Assembly: GCA_037127315.1 (NCBI GenBank)
Contig: JBBBDQ010000225.1
Coordinates: 2,757,001 to 2,821,000, forward strand
Reading direction: 5' to 3'
DNA: 64,000 bases
Origin: Ascarosepion bandense
Lineage: Eukaryota; Mollusca; Cephalopoda; Sepiida; Sepiidae
The notes under the pieces were generated by a model, which did no database searches, was not told where the DNA came from, and saw only the letters and a list, made by a program, of their open reading frames with translations. The translations under genes and the position numbers were made by a program. How positions within the stretch are numbered: the stretch's first letter is position 1; each line of letters begins with the position of its first letter. Below, piece by piece: positions 1 through 11,570 of the stretch.

Positions 1-199
1 AAAGAGCCAAATATCACGTTACATCAAGTCGCGGAAGACTATTAAGGATTTGTAAGTGTAAAGCAGGATTCAAAGAAAATAAAAGAATCAAGTGTGTCAC
101 ATATTAAAAGATTACGCTACAAGAAACAAAGTCAGTTTCCTGGAAAAAATAAATCTAAAATGACTGACTATTTGTCAAAAGGAGAAGTACCAAAGAAAA

Positions 200-360
200 T
201 TAACCAAACGGGTTTACCCCGAAACCGTGCTATGGGTGCGGTAAATTACACTGATATAAATATTGTAATTTTTGAAATAAGTAATGCTTCCAATGCAACA
301 AATTTGGTCATAAAAATACATATTGCCGGTCGAAAAATAAAATTAAGGACATCAAAAAAC
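200..360 (+). pseudogene. Ty3 gag nucleocapsid remnant with two CCHC knuckles
   Basis: In the frame containing tgc-tat-ggg-tgc (about 229-240) two retroviral-type zinc knuckles can be read. The first is CX2CX3HX4C with a stop between His and the last Cys. The second is CX2CX4HX4C (CFQCNKFGHKNTYC) following two in-frame stops. These bind RNA during packaging in intact elements. The open 89-codon frame over 94-363 is a different frame at the knuckles, so the open reading frame itself is not the gene here. Confidence 0.6.
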
Positions 361-419
361 TAAAGTTAGATGGAGTGAACGATTGTAATACTCGTAAATC
401 TGTCAACGTCACATTATTC

Positions 420-720
420 AATAAAAAAACAAAAATGCAATTGGACACAGGATCTGATCTGTCGATAATTAATTTGCATACATGGGAAAAATTAGGAAAG
501 TCGACCTTGCGCTAATAAGAGCGCTTAGTCAGTGACTGGGAAAAAATCAAATTCGTTTATTACCATAGTCACGCACAACGATAAAATACGCAAATTAAAA
601 GTATTTGTCGCAAAGAATACTACTAATCTGCTTGGTACAGACTGGATAACCGAATTTCAGCTTTGGGATTTACCAATAAATTCTGCTATAAAGTGGAAAT
701 CCTGAATACCGAAGTTTAGA
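420..720 (+). pseudogene. Ty3 retropepsin (aspartic protease) remnant
   Basis: The catalytic loop LDTGSD is read at about 441-458, followed by LSII, the usual context of a retroviral-type aspartic protease that cuts Gag-Pol. A stop occurs shortly after (about 513-515), and more disruptions separate it from the RT at 770. It belongs to the same dead element as its neighbours. Confidence 0.65.
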
Positions 721-769
721 AATTAATTACAAAATTAAAGGAAACATTTCCTTCTATTTTTTTCCCGGT

Positions 770-1400
770 TTGGGTAGATGTACCAAGATGGTAGCGAAAT
801 TTCAACTCCACGAAAATACGCAACGATTTTTTAAAAAGAAACAAAATGTGCCTTTCGCCTCACGCAGATCAATGACGAACTTGATAGATTGGAAAAAACA
901 GGTGTTTTTTTTTTCAAAAGTAGGATATAGCAGTTGGGCTGCACCGACGGTGTACGTAAAGAAAAAATCAAAAGAAATTCGTGTCTGCGCCGATTTCTCC
1001 ACAGGATTGAACGCTGCACTTGATGTTTTCAACTGTCCTCTTCCGTCACCGGAGAATATTTTCGCAAAGCTAAATGGAGGAAAAATATATTCTCAAAAAT
1101 CGACCTTAATGCCTCGTACTTACAAATCCCGGTGGAAGAGGAGAGTTCAAAACTACTATGTGTTAACACGCTTCGTGGATTATACAAATTTAATAGATTG
1201 CTATCTGGAGTCAAGTTGGCTCTGGCAATTTTCCAACAGGTAATGAATTCAATGCTAAGTGGTCTTGATTTCGCGGTGGCATATCTAGATGATATACTAA
1301 TGAAACCAATAGCCCATGCTTCTAGAGTCCTACTTCCTGCTGAAAAGAACTACTTCAGATCGAAAAAGAGGCACTCGGAATAATATTTGAGGTCTCGAAG
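770..1400 (+). pseudogene. Ty3 reverse transcriptase remnant
   Basis: RT fingers and palm are recognisable in two frames: WAAPTVYVKKK...IRVCADFSTGLN (about 925-1010) and PLPSPENIFAKLNGGK, then after a frameshift LRGLYKFNRLLSGVK and AIFQQVMNSML. The active-site box reads AYLDDILMK (about 1275-1305), the YxDD motif of the polymerase. The thumb region degrades after 1380. Too broken to be functional. Confidence 0.8.
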
Positions 1401-1444
1401 TTTCACTGTTTCATCCACGGTCGTCATTTCACTTTCATAAGCCG

Positions 1445-2045
1445 ATGCTTTCTATTTTTGGATCAAAAAAGTGTTTGCGAACGCATACAACCAACAAGCT
1501 ACAAAGATTATTAAATTATGATTTTAATATGGAGTATGTACCGTCTAATAAGTTTGGCTACGCAGATAGACTAACGAGATTGATCCCAAAATTTAGGGAA
1601 CCGTTGGAAGACACAGTAATTGCCTCGCTTAAATCGGAAGGAGAATTAAAACCAACTGTGTGCAATTCAGTTCGCGAACTACCAGTAACGTTGAATAAAA
1701 TCAAACAAGAGACTACAAGGGATAAATATATTATTAAAAAAAAGAAAAGAAATAGCTGAAAGAGACCAGTGTACGAAAAACGTTTTTTCACTATGCGGCA
1801 CAGTGCTGTTGTATAGAGAACGTGTAGTAATACCGTTAAAATTACAAAAACAAATCTTAAAAGATTTTCACGCTGGCCATCCAGGCAGCACAAAAATGAA
1901 AAGCCTAATGCGTAGTTTCGTCTATTGGCCAAATATGGACAGAGACATCGAAAACGGAGTTAAAAAAAGGAAAGGCTGTGACTTAGCAGCGAAGGCCCCC
2001 TCTATCAAATTTAATCCCTGGTCTAAAACAAACCTACCATAGTCT
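1445..2045 (+). pseudogene. Ty3 RNase H tail and integrase H2C2 zinc-finger remnant
   Basis: About 1500-1600 encodes the connection/RNase H tail (YDFNMEYVPSNKFGYADRLT). About 1803-2042 encodes the integrase N-terminal domain (HAGHPGSTKMKSLMRSFVYW), in which the HX3-5H part of the HHCC zinc finger is visible. The DDE catalytic core is absent because sequence identity to Ty3 stops at about 2045. Confidence 0.7.
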
Positions 2046-2075
2046 AGATTACATATTGATATATCACTACATCAT

Positions 2076-3862
2076 TATAGTATGTCACTGTCCGGCTGGT
2101 CGCTGTTGGCTGGAATCCAAATAGTTGGTCGTAGATTTTAGTATGATGCCACTACCTGGCCGGTCGCTGTTGGTTTCGATCCAGTCAGCTGGTCGTAGAT
2201 TGACTCTGTCACGGTGTTTTCCCTTGTCCCACGTTGTGTTGATTAATCACAAGGTAGTCACGTGAGTTCTCCACTAACTGTCTCTCTGCCGAATTAAACC
2301 AAACCGGGACGTGTGCACACAATTGAGTAATAAAAGAAAGAATTGTAACATCAAAGGAAATAAGTGGACCGACAGCTGAAAAGTGTTGTAAAATAACGTT
2401 TTTATATACAGATTATACACAATAGTCTCTTGAATAATTTCCCGTCCCTGCTTCTATCAACTGGTAGCGGAACGGACGTTTCTTAGGTAAATCGAATTGT
2501 TCTCCTAAGCAATAATGAGAAATCTGGATGGCCGCAGCTCGCTGCTCCAACAGAAGTCTAATTTCGTTATAAGTCTAGTCAACGTGTTGCTTGTTTTCCG
2601 GAATGTTACGGAAATTGCCGAAGTGCTGGGTTATTCTCTTTCAGTTAGCAATTTCAGACTTGTCTGCAAATTCTCTTGTCTGTCTGGTTGGTTGATTGGT
2701 GACAGGCTTCTCTACGGTCGGCACCCAACGGCATGGCAATCATCTCTCTGTCTCTTTACTTCTTCGGTTAAGAACTGTCTTTGGTCATTACGTCTCTGGA
2801 CCGGGAAATCGAACTCTCTGCCACTTGAGCTGCAACTACTGATTTTGGTCCCTCGGGACCCTGTATTTATGCCCATGACATGGTGTGGGGCTGACGGACG
2901 CTGGGTGTCTAACCCCTCATCTCGGTGACCAATCGGATGCCGGGGTTAGCTGCTACTCGTTGTTGCCTGTGGTTTAACCAATGGGATTAGTCTTTTTTTC
3001 ATGACGTCAATTGTTAGTTGTCTCCTTTATTCGGGGCTTGTTCACAGAGCCAATGGAATCTCTCTCGATCTGATGACGTCATCTTTCCATACACCTTTTC
3101 TGACCGAATTTTCTCTCTCAAAATTTTTCTTTCTCACGAAACAATTTCAGGGATTTTTTCTTAAAACAATAGGTATTAACCTTTTTGAACTGACTTCGCC
3201 CAAAACAAGTTGGCAAGGGTCCATTGACACTGTTATCCAAATAATAATTCTCCACACCTGTTTTTAATATCCATTCTCTGAATCTCCTATATTTTCAAGC
3301 GACAAGAATGCCTTGTTATCTGTCCTACTCTGATGTCAGTGAAAATACCTTTTCTTTAAATTACTTCGACTCGGAATCAAAACATTTGTTATCTCAATTC
3401 TTTTCACAATTTATGCTAGCGAGACAATCCGGACACAAAATGAAATCTCCCTTTCCGTCACCCAGAAAAATTAACAATTAAACTTATCTTTCCTCTTATG
3501 CTTAAAATGACAATTGCTAGCTTTCTTTGGATGGGCCGAAATCGACTCTATGACATTAAACAAATCTATTTCTTTTTTTCTTTCTTCTTTCTTCTTCTTT
3601 CCGGGTTTGCAATAATAGAGAAATACCAGGTGTTATTTTTCGACCCTGCTTTCTTTTTAAAGATAAAGATTTTCCAGCTACAGTTAATAGTTAGTTAAGA
3701 AAATTAATCATCTCCGTTTTGCTTTGCTCATATTCGGAGGATAAGGAAAATTTCTCGTAGTATGTTCTTTTATTATCTATAATAGCAATTAGAAGATTTT
3801 CCGGTTATGGTTATTAATTAATTAATTAAATTAATTATTTTCGATCCGATACAAAATATTGT
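2076..3862 (-). repeat. LTR-like copy 1 of the env-bearing Ty3 family
   Basis: Shares long stretches with 3863-4500 and 9895-11570: the block around 2216-2480, and the block around 2850-3090 containing gtccctcgggaccctgtatt. It starts with a tgtcactg-type end at 2083, preceded by tatagta. The same tatagta-tgtcactg junction recurs at 3863. The first ~130 bp hold two imperfect ~70-bp units. With no internal retroviral sequence attached it looks like a solo or recombined LTR, 1.4-1.8 kb. The end near 3862 lacks a clear terminus. Strand is given by analogy with the minus-strand element next to it. Confidence 0.65.
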
Positions 3863-4500
3863 TATAGTATGTCACTGCCTGGCCGGTCACGGTGATCTCT
3901 CTTGTCCCACGTTGTGTTGATTAATCACAAGGTAGTCACGTGAGTTCTCCACTAGCTGTCTCTCTGCCGAACTAAACCAAAACGGGAAGCGTGCAAACAA
4001 TTGATTAATAAAAGAAAGAAATATAGCACCAAGAAAAATAAGTGGACCGACATCTGAAGTGTTGTAAAATTGCGTCTTTATATACAGAATATACACAATA
4101 GTCTCTTAGATAATTCCCAATCCCTGCTTCTATCAAACTGGTAGCGGAACGGACGTCTCTTAAGTAAATCGAATTACTCTCCTAAGCTCTGCGGTTGGCG
4201 CGCAACAACTTGGCGCCTATCTTCGTCGTTACATCTCTGGGCCGGGAGCTGACTGGAATTCAACTGGCAACTCCAACACAACTGCAATCCAACTCTAACT
4301 GATTTTGGTCCCTCGGGACCCTGTATTTATGCCCATGGTGTGGGGCCGACGGTCGCTGGGTGTCTAACCCCTCATCTCGGCAACCAATAGAATACTGAGG
4401 TTAGCTGCTACTCGTTGGTGTCTTTGGTTTACCCAATGAGATTAGTCTTCTTTCTATGATGTCAATTGTTGGTCGTCTCACAAACCTTGGTTGGCATGTG
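3863..4500 (-). repeat. LTR-like copy 2, truncated (3' LTR side of the minus-strand element)
   Basis: Homologous to 2076-3862 and 9895-11570 through the blocks at 3893-4155 and 4300-4480. It lacks the central ~400 bp present in copy 1 (2480-2850), so it carries internal deletions. Its position directly after the end of the env-like frame (4534, minus strand) is what a 3' LTR requires. The G/C-rich segment gtccctcgggaccctgtatt is preserved. Confidence 0.65.
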
Positions 4501-4533
4501 GGTAGGAATAGGTAAGTTTATAACTCGGTATAT

Positions 4534-5310
4534 TTAAAAAATACTCTCTCTATCCAGCAACGGAATAGACATCAGGACTAATAATTTGCTATCCTCCAGT
4601 AAGGTTACACAGACTAGGGCATTGTAGTACTTCCAGAGCTCTCTGGCGGGGTCTACCGGTAATCTAAGGTGTTGAGGTAATTCACCTTGTATTTTTAACA
4701 GTAGCATTTTCAAGTATGTTGGGGTTACTACGCTAGGGGACAAATGTCCTAGTGATAGCATGTCCATTTGAGCTCTTACATGTTCTAATAAAACCGTCAA
4801 TGACTTACCGGTCCTACGCACCCTGTTTGCTATGGCGATCAGCTGGAAATATTGTTGAACGAACCTACTTAACCCTTGTATTTCAGTGGCCATAGTTTCT
4901 GAATTATCTGCTATTTCCTGTCTCAGCTCACTTAAGTTGTTTATCAATCCATTAATACTGGCTCAATTTGCCGCTAGTTTTACTCTGGTAACATTTAATA
5001 TCGAAACACTCTGTTGCCCCCTCTGAGCCAGGATTTTCTGATTCTCTTTTGCCTTTCCCAGGCTTCTTCTTATAAGTTGAATGTCGTCATCTGTTATTGT
5101 CCCAAACAAGACATTTAACGCTTTCCCAACTATGGGTACTAAGGCTCGCTTTTCCCTAGTTTGTAGTAGGTCGATTTCTCTCATGTAACTCCTCATATTA
5201 TCCCACTGGTCTTTCATCACAGCTTCTTGTATTTCTAAAGAATACAACAACCTGAGATACCCACTTTTTCCCATATTATTCTGGGTCACCTTTATTCTTG
5301 CTACTCTCAA
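4534..5310 (-). pseudogene. Env-like (F-type fusion glycoprotein) remnant
   Basis: Two adjoining minus-strand frames (5310-4963 and 4947-4534) form an alpha-helical segment rich in charged heptads, resembling the ectodomain of F-type Env proteins of errantivirus-like Ty3 elements. The central portion matches the two env-like pieces of the other element (31934-32190 and 36887-37500), which supports a conserved third ORF. A stop at 4960-4962 separates the two parts, and the signal peptide and membrane anchor are not evident, so this copy is broken. Assigning it to the F-type class rests on general resemblance only. Confidence 0.55.
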
Positions 5311-5997
5311 TTTTTTTTATTTCATCTCTCAGCCTGGTCAGTAGTATTTCATACGGGTTCAAGTCTATTACAAAAGTGACTACTCCCATTTTGACCTGGT
5401 TATTATCACCTCACTAGTTTTCTTAGATATTGTGCTTCCGCTGTGTCTCCAAGATTCTATTCACATCACCATTATCATCGTCATCATCATCAGTAGCATC
5501 GGTCCTTTCATTGTTACCATACCTGCAAGAGTAACGGATTCTCTGTTTTTAATCTTCCCAGATACTTATTAATCACTTAACTTTTTACTTAATTATTTCG
5601 AGAACTACCTATCTGCCTTACTGTCTTCTTTAACTAGTTATTAGTAGAATGATTGCTTCGGACAGGTGTGCGACGTTCCCGCCACAGCAGTTCGTTCCAT
5701 CGCTACCACTGCTGACCAGTCAGTAGCATCGACGAGCGACTTTATTCTCACCGTAACACGTCATTTGCATCACCCATCTTTTTCACCCACTGCTACTCTT
5801 ATTTTCCTCTATTAGGATTTCAAAAGGACCGCTATTCGCCGCCCTCCCCTAATGGGATCTGGGACTGTCTGCCTCCCTCAGTCTCTGTTTAAGGGATAAT
5901 TCTGATTCTATCCCTGGCTCTTCCTTAGTTTCTATTTGTTCCGAGGCTTGGGGGGGGGGGGGGTTCTTACCTCTTCCTTTTCTTTGAGCTTGTCTGA
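5311..5997. other. Interval between integrase tail and env-like frame
   Basis: No open frame with recognisable product. It contains a 14-G run at 5950-5963 and a cat-repeat-like stretch near 5475-5495. In an intact copy the start of env would be expected here, but I cannot read it. Confidence 0.5.
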
Positions 5998-7593
5998 CTA
6001 TGAGCCCACGATCTCCTCATTTTCTTTTGATCGTGCTTCTGTTTCTTTTTCATTCCTCCATTTTTCTCGGAGTTGTAAGAGGGGTATTTCATTTTTCCTC
6101 TTCCCAATCACTTGATTCGGTCTCTGTGTCATGTATGGGAAGCTTCGAGCTTGATAGTTGGACATCTCCACAAGTTCTTTTCGCCATCCTTTTGTTAGAC
6201 CTTCGAGGTGGGGTGATGACGTTGCAAGGTTTCCTTCGTAACGACACAGACGACGAATGAACGTCGTTGGCCGCCACTGATAGATGTTGCTCCGACTCAC
6301 AGCCCATCCTGTCTGGGTCCCCATGGCCTGTTGTGATGGGTTGCGGAGTCATTTCATTTTCTTTTTCTTCTTCCTCCCTCTCGGGGTCTTCATCCGTATC
6401 AAATTCTTCCGGCTCCACCAGGGTTGCTCTCCTGGTTTTCCTTCTTTTGGTGGTGGGCTCACTCACTCCCCAATCAGCAATTTCAGCCCACTTTGTCTGA
6501 CCGGCCATCTGGTCCCAAATTACATAAGAAACTGGACCAGTTTGTTCCATTATTCTATAGTAGGGCTCCCATCTATCTAGTTTTCCCTCTCTCAAGTGAA
6601 CCTTATAGTACACGGGGTCTCCCACCTTAAGCTCCGCTATCTTCCTACTGGCGTTCACTTTGTCATATCTCTTCTTTTGAGCTCTTCTAATTCGTCGTCT
6701 GGCCTGTACGAACAGCCTATGCTGCTGTTCTATTATCAGCTGATGTTAGTCCTCTCTCATATACTTCCTATGGAGTTTTAACAGGTTATCTATTGGCAAG
6801 ACCACATCCCTACCAAACAGCATATAATACGGTGAAAATTTCGTTATTTCATTCATTGTAAATCGGACTACTGCGAGAGCCTATGTCAGGTATAAATCCT
6901 AATCTTCAACACTGTCCCTTGCTAACTTAGCTAGGACGTCTCCCAAAGTTCTATGGAATCTCTCTACCTTAGCGTTGCTCTGAGGGTGGTAAGAGGATGT
7001 TGTTATATGTGTCATATTCTGGCCTTCTGTAACCTCTCTCATCACATAATTTACATTTTCAGGCCCATTGTCTGTCACCAAGCACACAGGAGCACCATAT
7101 CTGGGAATAATTTCCCTACATTTTTAGCTTTCTTATCGGGTACAGGGAAGGCCCCTACCCAATTCGTCAACCAGTCTACAAAACTCACTATGTAGAGGTT
7201 GCCTTTAGGGATCTGTTCGTATGGTCCTGAGACATCCATACTAATTTTCTCAAAGGGATAATTTGATACGTCCGTCCCTTCCAGCGGTGCCAATTCCTGC
7301 CTTCTACTCTGCATCTGGCACACCGTACAGCTATTAACCTAGCCAGTAATTTCTGTGTATAGTCTGGGCCAGTTCTGGCTTATCAATTCATGGGTCTTAT
7401 CAATCCCCATGGGGCCCAGCTTCTCATGATAGTGTTCTAATATTTTTGGTCTCAGATCTTTTGGTATATACAACCTGGATTGGCTTTCTTCGTCCCTACC
7501 AGAAAGATAGTATAGCTTCCCTTCCTGTATCATATATTTAGAGGTTTTCCCTGTCTCTACTTTTCTTCTGATGGCTGCTATTTCCTTGTCCAC
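5998..7593 (-). pseudogene. Ty3 integrase and integrase C-terminal tail
   Basis: Minus-strand order: H2C2 finger (7593-7339, HYHEKLGPMGIDKTHELI), first catalytic Asp (7323-7075, SMDVSGPYEQIPKGNLYIVS), second Asp (7087-6899, LVTDNGPENVNYV), catalytic Glu (SYHPQSNAKVERFHRTL), and a C-terminal DNA-binding tail (6658-6089, VGDPVYYKVHLREGKLDRW) followed by an acidic extension. All three DDE residues are still encoded. Stops and shifts near 7330, 7080, 6895 and 6665 split the frame. The plus-strand copy near 30953 has lost the Glu that is retained here. Confidence 0.8.
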
Positions 7594-7739
7594 CTGTTCT
7601 TCCTCAACCTGTTCTATCCACTGGGGATCTATTCTTAGCTGTAAAGTTTCTTCTTCCTCTGTTGCTAACCAAGGGCGATCTTTTAGTGTATGGGCATTAA
7701 TGACTCCGATTTGGTATGCTCTATCATCTACTCCTGGCT

Positions 7740-8260
7740 CTATGGTTATTGACTACTCTTCTAGCTTCTTGGGTATCCTAGACAGTAAATCTGCACAGGT
7801 GTTATCCTTCCCTGCTAGGTACTCTATTTTACAATTGTACCCGCTTAACTTTAGCGCCCACTGCTGGATTTTCTTATTTGCCCAGTCTGTCTCTAACAAA
7901 TATTGAAGGGGTTTATGGTCGTTTTTTATAGTAAACACCGCCCCGTAATCTAGCTTTTGAAGGGCGTATACAATAGCATACACCTCTCTTTATATCATCG
8001 GCCATCTCCGCTGTGTCACTGAAAGTTTATGCGACAGGAAATAGATTGGTACTTCCTCCGGTATACCGGGCACTGGGCCATCCTTATCTGGATAGGGTTG
8101 GATGAGAACTGCCCCTACACACCGCTCACTAGCGTCTGTGTATAGTACCATGGGTTTGCTGAGGTCTGGGTATGTCAGCAGGGGGACAGCAGGCAGTTGC
8201 TCCTTTAACGCCTTAAAGACTCTTCATAGTCCTCTGTCCACTTAAATCTTGCGTACTTCC
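7740..8260 (-). pseudogene. Ty3 RNase H remnant
   Basis: On the minus strand about 8210-8160 reads LSKPMVLYTDASERCVGAVL, carrying the first RNase H aspartate. It continues through a conserved LSHKLS segment to VYAIVYALQKLDYGA (about 7980-7940), DHKPLQYLLETDW and LAGKDNTCADLLSRIP near 7790. One stop lies near 7995. The domain would degrade the RNA strand of the hybrid during reverse transcription. Confidence 0.75.
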
Positions 8261-8859
8261 TCCACCAAGGGTCTTTTGTGGATGGGAGTCCTATAGGGTC
8301 TTAATTTAATGGGAGGGTGATCACCTGTGTCTATTTTTATCCTTACCGTATCAGTCTGGCCTAATTCCTTGTATTAGGTGGCCACTACATCACGATTGAC
8401 TCGCAACAGGTTGTTTACTCTAGTCTTAAACTTCTCGGGGGCCAATCCTTCTTCGTCTGATATCTCATTTACCCCCCTTGAATTCTCTCTATCCTCTTTG
8501 TCTAACCTTATTTGTTGTCTGGTTCTTAGGGGTAAGGCTCTGCCTACCCGCTCTCCTTTCTTTACTTTAATGGTCTTGGAGGATTCGTTCACTAATAACA
8601 TGGGAACTATTTCTGCCACACTTACTACTGTCTCACACATGACTGCTTCGCTATCTCCAGGTTTACTTTCCTCTATGGGAGTTAATTGGAGGATCCACTT
8701 CTTCACCTTTTCCTTTGTCATTAATCTTCCTCTGCCTGTTACCGCAGTTCTGGGAGATAACTTTATATCCTTCTCTGCCACGACTGTTATGCCCTTGTTG
8801 GGGGAGCCTCCCAATGGCATTTTTGCACCATTCACTATTAACAGCAAGGTTAAACTCAA
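8261..8859 (-). pseudogene. Protease-RT spacer and truncated RT start
   Basis: The 161-codon minus frame 8859-8374 is the spacer normally found between protease and RT. About 8330-8270 then gives DHPPIKLRPYRTPIHKRPLV, the RT fingers entry, but reading passes almost at once into the pre-RNase H sequence near 8240. Roughly 200 residues of RT, including the catalytic YxDD box, are missing, so this is an internal deletion rather than simple decay. Confidence 0.65.
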
Positions 8860-8890
8860 TTCTAGCTTTATTTATATGTAACCAATCCTC

Positions 8891-9223
8891 TCACAAGATC
8901 ATCTCTGCACACAGTTCGGGAGTGATATAAAATTTCTGAAGACTCTGCGTCTCCCGTATCTTCATCGGAAGATTCACCATACCCCTTATTTTCATGGAAC
9001 CACCATCGGCCTGTGTTATTTCTATATCATTCGGCCTTATCATTCTTCTCCGATTTTTCAATTTTCTGTATTCCTTCTCCCTCAATAACGATACAGACGC
9101 CCCTGTATCTACTATAGCCTTCATCACTGAACTACCAGTATCTGACAGGAGAGCTCTCTTTCCTGTGTCAACACGGAGAATAATTTTGTTCTTCCCCTTC
9201 TGTGTGGTTGTCCCTCTGTCCAC
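8891..9223 (-). pseudogene. Ty3 retropepsin
   Basis: The 110-codon frame contains the retropepsin catalytic loop AIVDTGASVSLLREKEYRKL (about 9118-9060), with flanking strands typical of the family. No active-site change is visible. It follows the zinc-knuckle region of gag and precedes the RT spacer, as in other Ty3 elements. Confidence 0.75.
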
Positions 9224-9239
9224 CCAGCTATAGGTGCTG

Positions 9240-9600
9240 GGAGTAGCAGTCCTTCTTTAATGTCTCTACGAGGACCCCACTGCCCTCTATTCGTATATCT
9301 ATTTCTTCTCCGGGCATTAATTGGGCAGTCTTTCTTTATGTGTCCTGGTTTCTCACAAAATCAACACCTCCTTCTCGGGCATTTCCTTGCGAAATGTACA
9401 TCGTCTCTTTTTCAGTTAGGCCATAGATCAACTGGTTCTTCCGCCGTCAACCAACTTCTTAACTCTTTTGCATCTGCCCCAAAGCCCGGCACCCTTGGTC
9501 CCCCCAATAGGACTCTCAGCTCTGTAGACATTCTTTCTTCTAATTCGTCTACTTCTGAACCTACTATTTCTTCTGGGTCAGATATTTAAATACGGGCAAA
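9240..9600 (-). pseudogene. Ty3 gag nucleocapsid remnant
   Basis: Minus strand near 9370-9325 reads a CCHC knuckle, C-stop-FCEKPGHIKKDC, in which the second knuckle residue has become TGA. A basic tail follows. Upstream (9590-9400) is a short gag remainder; the capsid part is missing or unrecognisable. Confidence 0.6.
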
Positions 9601-9879
9601 AGAATAAATCAACAAGAAGGAAATCGGTTTTTGGAAAATGGCAAGCACCAACAATTTCAGGGAGAAACCAAAAAGTGTCTTACCTATCCCCCGCGCTGGG
9701 TTGGTCCTTTCTGTCTTTAGTTGATGTGGCTGTCTCTTTTTGAGGGTTATGAACCAGATAGTCATAAGTGACGAAAGTCCTTTTGGTTCTCGCTCTTTTC
9801 CTTGGTCACTGTCAACAGTTATGTTGCACTTGTTCTCATCAGCTTCACCCGTGGTCACTCTCGGGTCTAACCCTGGTCT

Positions 9880-9894
9880 AAACGGCACCAAAAA
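9880..9894 (-). promoter_or_regulatory. Candidate primer-binding site of env-Ty3 copy 1
   Basis: Immediately inside the LTR end at 9895 the minus strand reads tttttggtgccgtt. The same tggtgccgt core sits just inside the left LTR of the related element (28305-28316). Placement against the LTR end in both copies supports a tRNA primer site; the tRNA was not identified. Confidence 0.5.
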
Positions 9895-11570
9895 TGCCAC
9901 TGCCCGGCCGGTCGCTGTTGGTTTCGATCCAGATAGCTGGTCGTAGATTGACTCAGTCACGGTAATCTCTCTTGTCCCACATTGTGCTTAATAATCACAA
10001 GGTAGTCCCGTGAGTTCTCCACTAGCTGTCTCTCTTCCGAACTAAACCAAACCGGGAAGCATGCACACAATTGAGTAATAAAAGAAAGAAATATAAGAAA
10101 AATAAGAAAAATAAGTGGACCGACGTTTGAAGTGTTGTAAAATAGCGTCTTTATATACAGAATATACACAATAGTCTCTTAGATAATTCCCAATCCCTGC
10201 TTCTATCAAACTGGTAGCGGAACGGAAGTCTCCTAAGTAAATCGAATTATTCTCCTCGAGGTAAATTTCTTGTTCCTGGTTGGATCAATCTCACCAAAAA
10301 CTTTCTTTATTTGGCAATTTCAAACTTTGTCTGCAAAGTCTCTTCGTGTCTGTCTTTAACTCTGGTTGGTTGATTGGCGACAGGCTTCTCTACGGTCGGC
10401 ACCCAACAGCATGGCAATTATTTCTCTGTCTCTTTACTTCAGCTGGGAACTGTCTTTGGCAGGCAGCGATTTTTCTATGGTTGGCACCCAACTGTGTGGC
10501 AATTATCTCTTTGTCATAACGTCTCTGGACCGGGAACTCGGACTCTCTGCCACTCGTGCTGCAACTTTTTCAACTCCAACTTCAACTAAAAATTGCATTT
10601 AGTTGGCGAGCTCAAAACTTTGTCTGCAAATTCTCTTCTTGTTTGTCTTTAACTCTGGTTGGCCGGTAGGCCCTGCGGTTGGCGCCCAACAACATGGCGC
10701 CTACCTTCGTCGTTACATGTCTGGGCCGAGAGCTGACTGGAATTCAACTGGCAACTCCAACACAACTGCAATCCAACTCTAACTGATTTTGGTCCCTCGG
10801 GACCCTATATTTATGCCCAGGCCATGGTGTGGGGCCTACGGTCGCTGAGTGTCTAACCCCTCATCTAGGCAACCAATAGAATGCTGAGGTTAGCTGCTAC
10901 TCGTTGGTGCCTTTGGTTTACCCAATGAGATTAATCTTCTTTCCATGACGTCAATTGTTGGTCGTCTCCCCTTTTCAGCGCTGGTTCACAAGACCAATGA
11001 GATTCCACTCAGTCTTATGACGTCATCTTCTAATACCCCTTTTCTGGGCTGGACTTAACCGTCGAATTTTCTTTCTCACAAAACAATTTTGGGGAATTTT
11101 TCTTAATCAAGCATTATTAACCTTTTTGAACTTGCCTCGCCCAAAACAAGTTGACTAGGGCCTATTAACATTGTCACTTAGATAAGAATTTTCCGCATCT
11201 GCGTTTTTAATATCCATTTCCGAGTCACCGACACTTTTAGGTGACGGAAAATATTTTCGTTATCTGCTTTATCCTTCCTCCCTGCCTGATGTCAAGCCAA
11301 ATGTCTCTTCTCTAAATTACTAATCCAGTTTTCAACTCGGAATGAAATATTTATCTTAATTCTTTTCACAATTCATGCAAGCAAGACAATGCCCTTTGGA
11401 TACGATAATAAAAATAACTGTTTAGTGCCATGTGGTTATTTTTATGTTTCAGACCTCCAATGTCCAGCGAAAAAGAACAATTGAATTTATCTCTCTTCTC
11501 TTCCCCCCCCCCTCTCTCTCTCTCTCTAAACCTGAAATAAAGAGAGAGAATGACAATTGTTAGCTTGTGT
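9895..11570 (-). repeat. LTR-like copy 3 (5' LTR of the minus-strand env element)
   Basis: Begins tgccactgcc at 9895 and shares blocks with copies 1 and 2, including the segments around 9965-10225, 10790-11020 and 11040-11370, and a last short match near 11540-11560 (atgacaattgttagctt, also near 3505). It contains a C-run plus (CT)n tract at 11506-11527. The length of about 1.6 kb is long for an LTR. Confidence 0.65.

Larger units (their letters stand above)
1..2045 (+). mobile_element. Degenerate Ty3/gypsy retrotransposon (gag-NC to integrase zinc finger)
   Basis: Pieces in conventional Ty3 order: nucleocapsid knuckles (about 228-350), aspartic protease (about 420-510), reverse transcriptase (770-1400), RNase H tail (1445-1760) and integrase H2C2 finger (1803-2042). 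Reading frames are broken by many stops and frameshifts, so the copy is dead. The 5' end lies outside the window. The 3' end, including the integrase core and LTR, is missing just before the unrelated LTR copy that starts near 2076. The RT wording resembles the K02A2.6-like gypsy group common in invertebrates; this is recognised by eye, not by alignment. Confidence 0.85.
3863..11570 (-). mobile_element. Env-bearing Ty3/gypsy element, copy 1 (RT lost)
   Basis: Read on the minus strand the order is LTR (11570-9895), candidate primer-binding site (about 9892-9880), gag with zinc knuckle (9590-9240), protease (9223-8891), pre-RT region (8859-8374), RT stub (about 8360-8270), RNase H (8230-7750), integrase (7593-5998), env-like glycoprotein (5310-4534), LTR (4500-3863). 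Most of the RT domain is deleted and each ORF carries stops or shifts. The family is the same as the element at 27.3-38.8 kb, shown by matching integrase, integrase tail and env-like segments. An env gene behind pol is the errantivirus-like arrangement. Confidence 0.8.

Noticed and set aside
8378..8881. 167-codon plus-strand frame
   Set aside because: Shadow of the Ty3 protease-RT spacer on the minus strand; no independent similarity.
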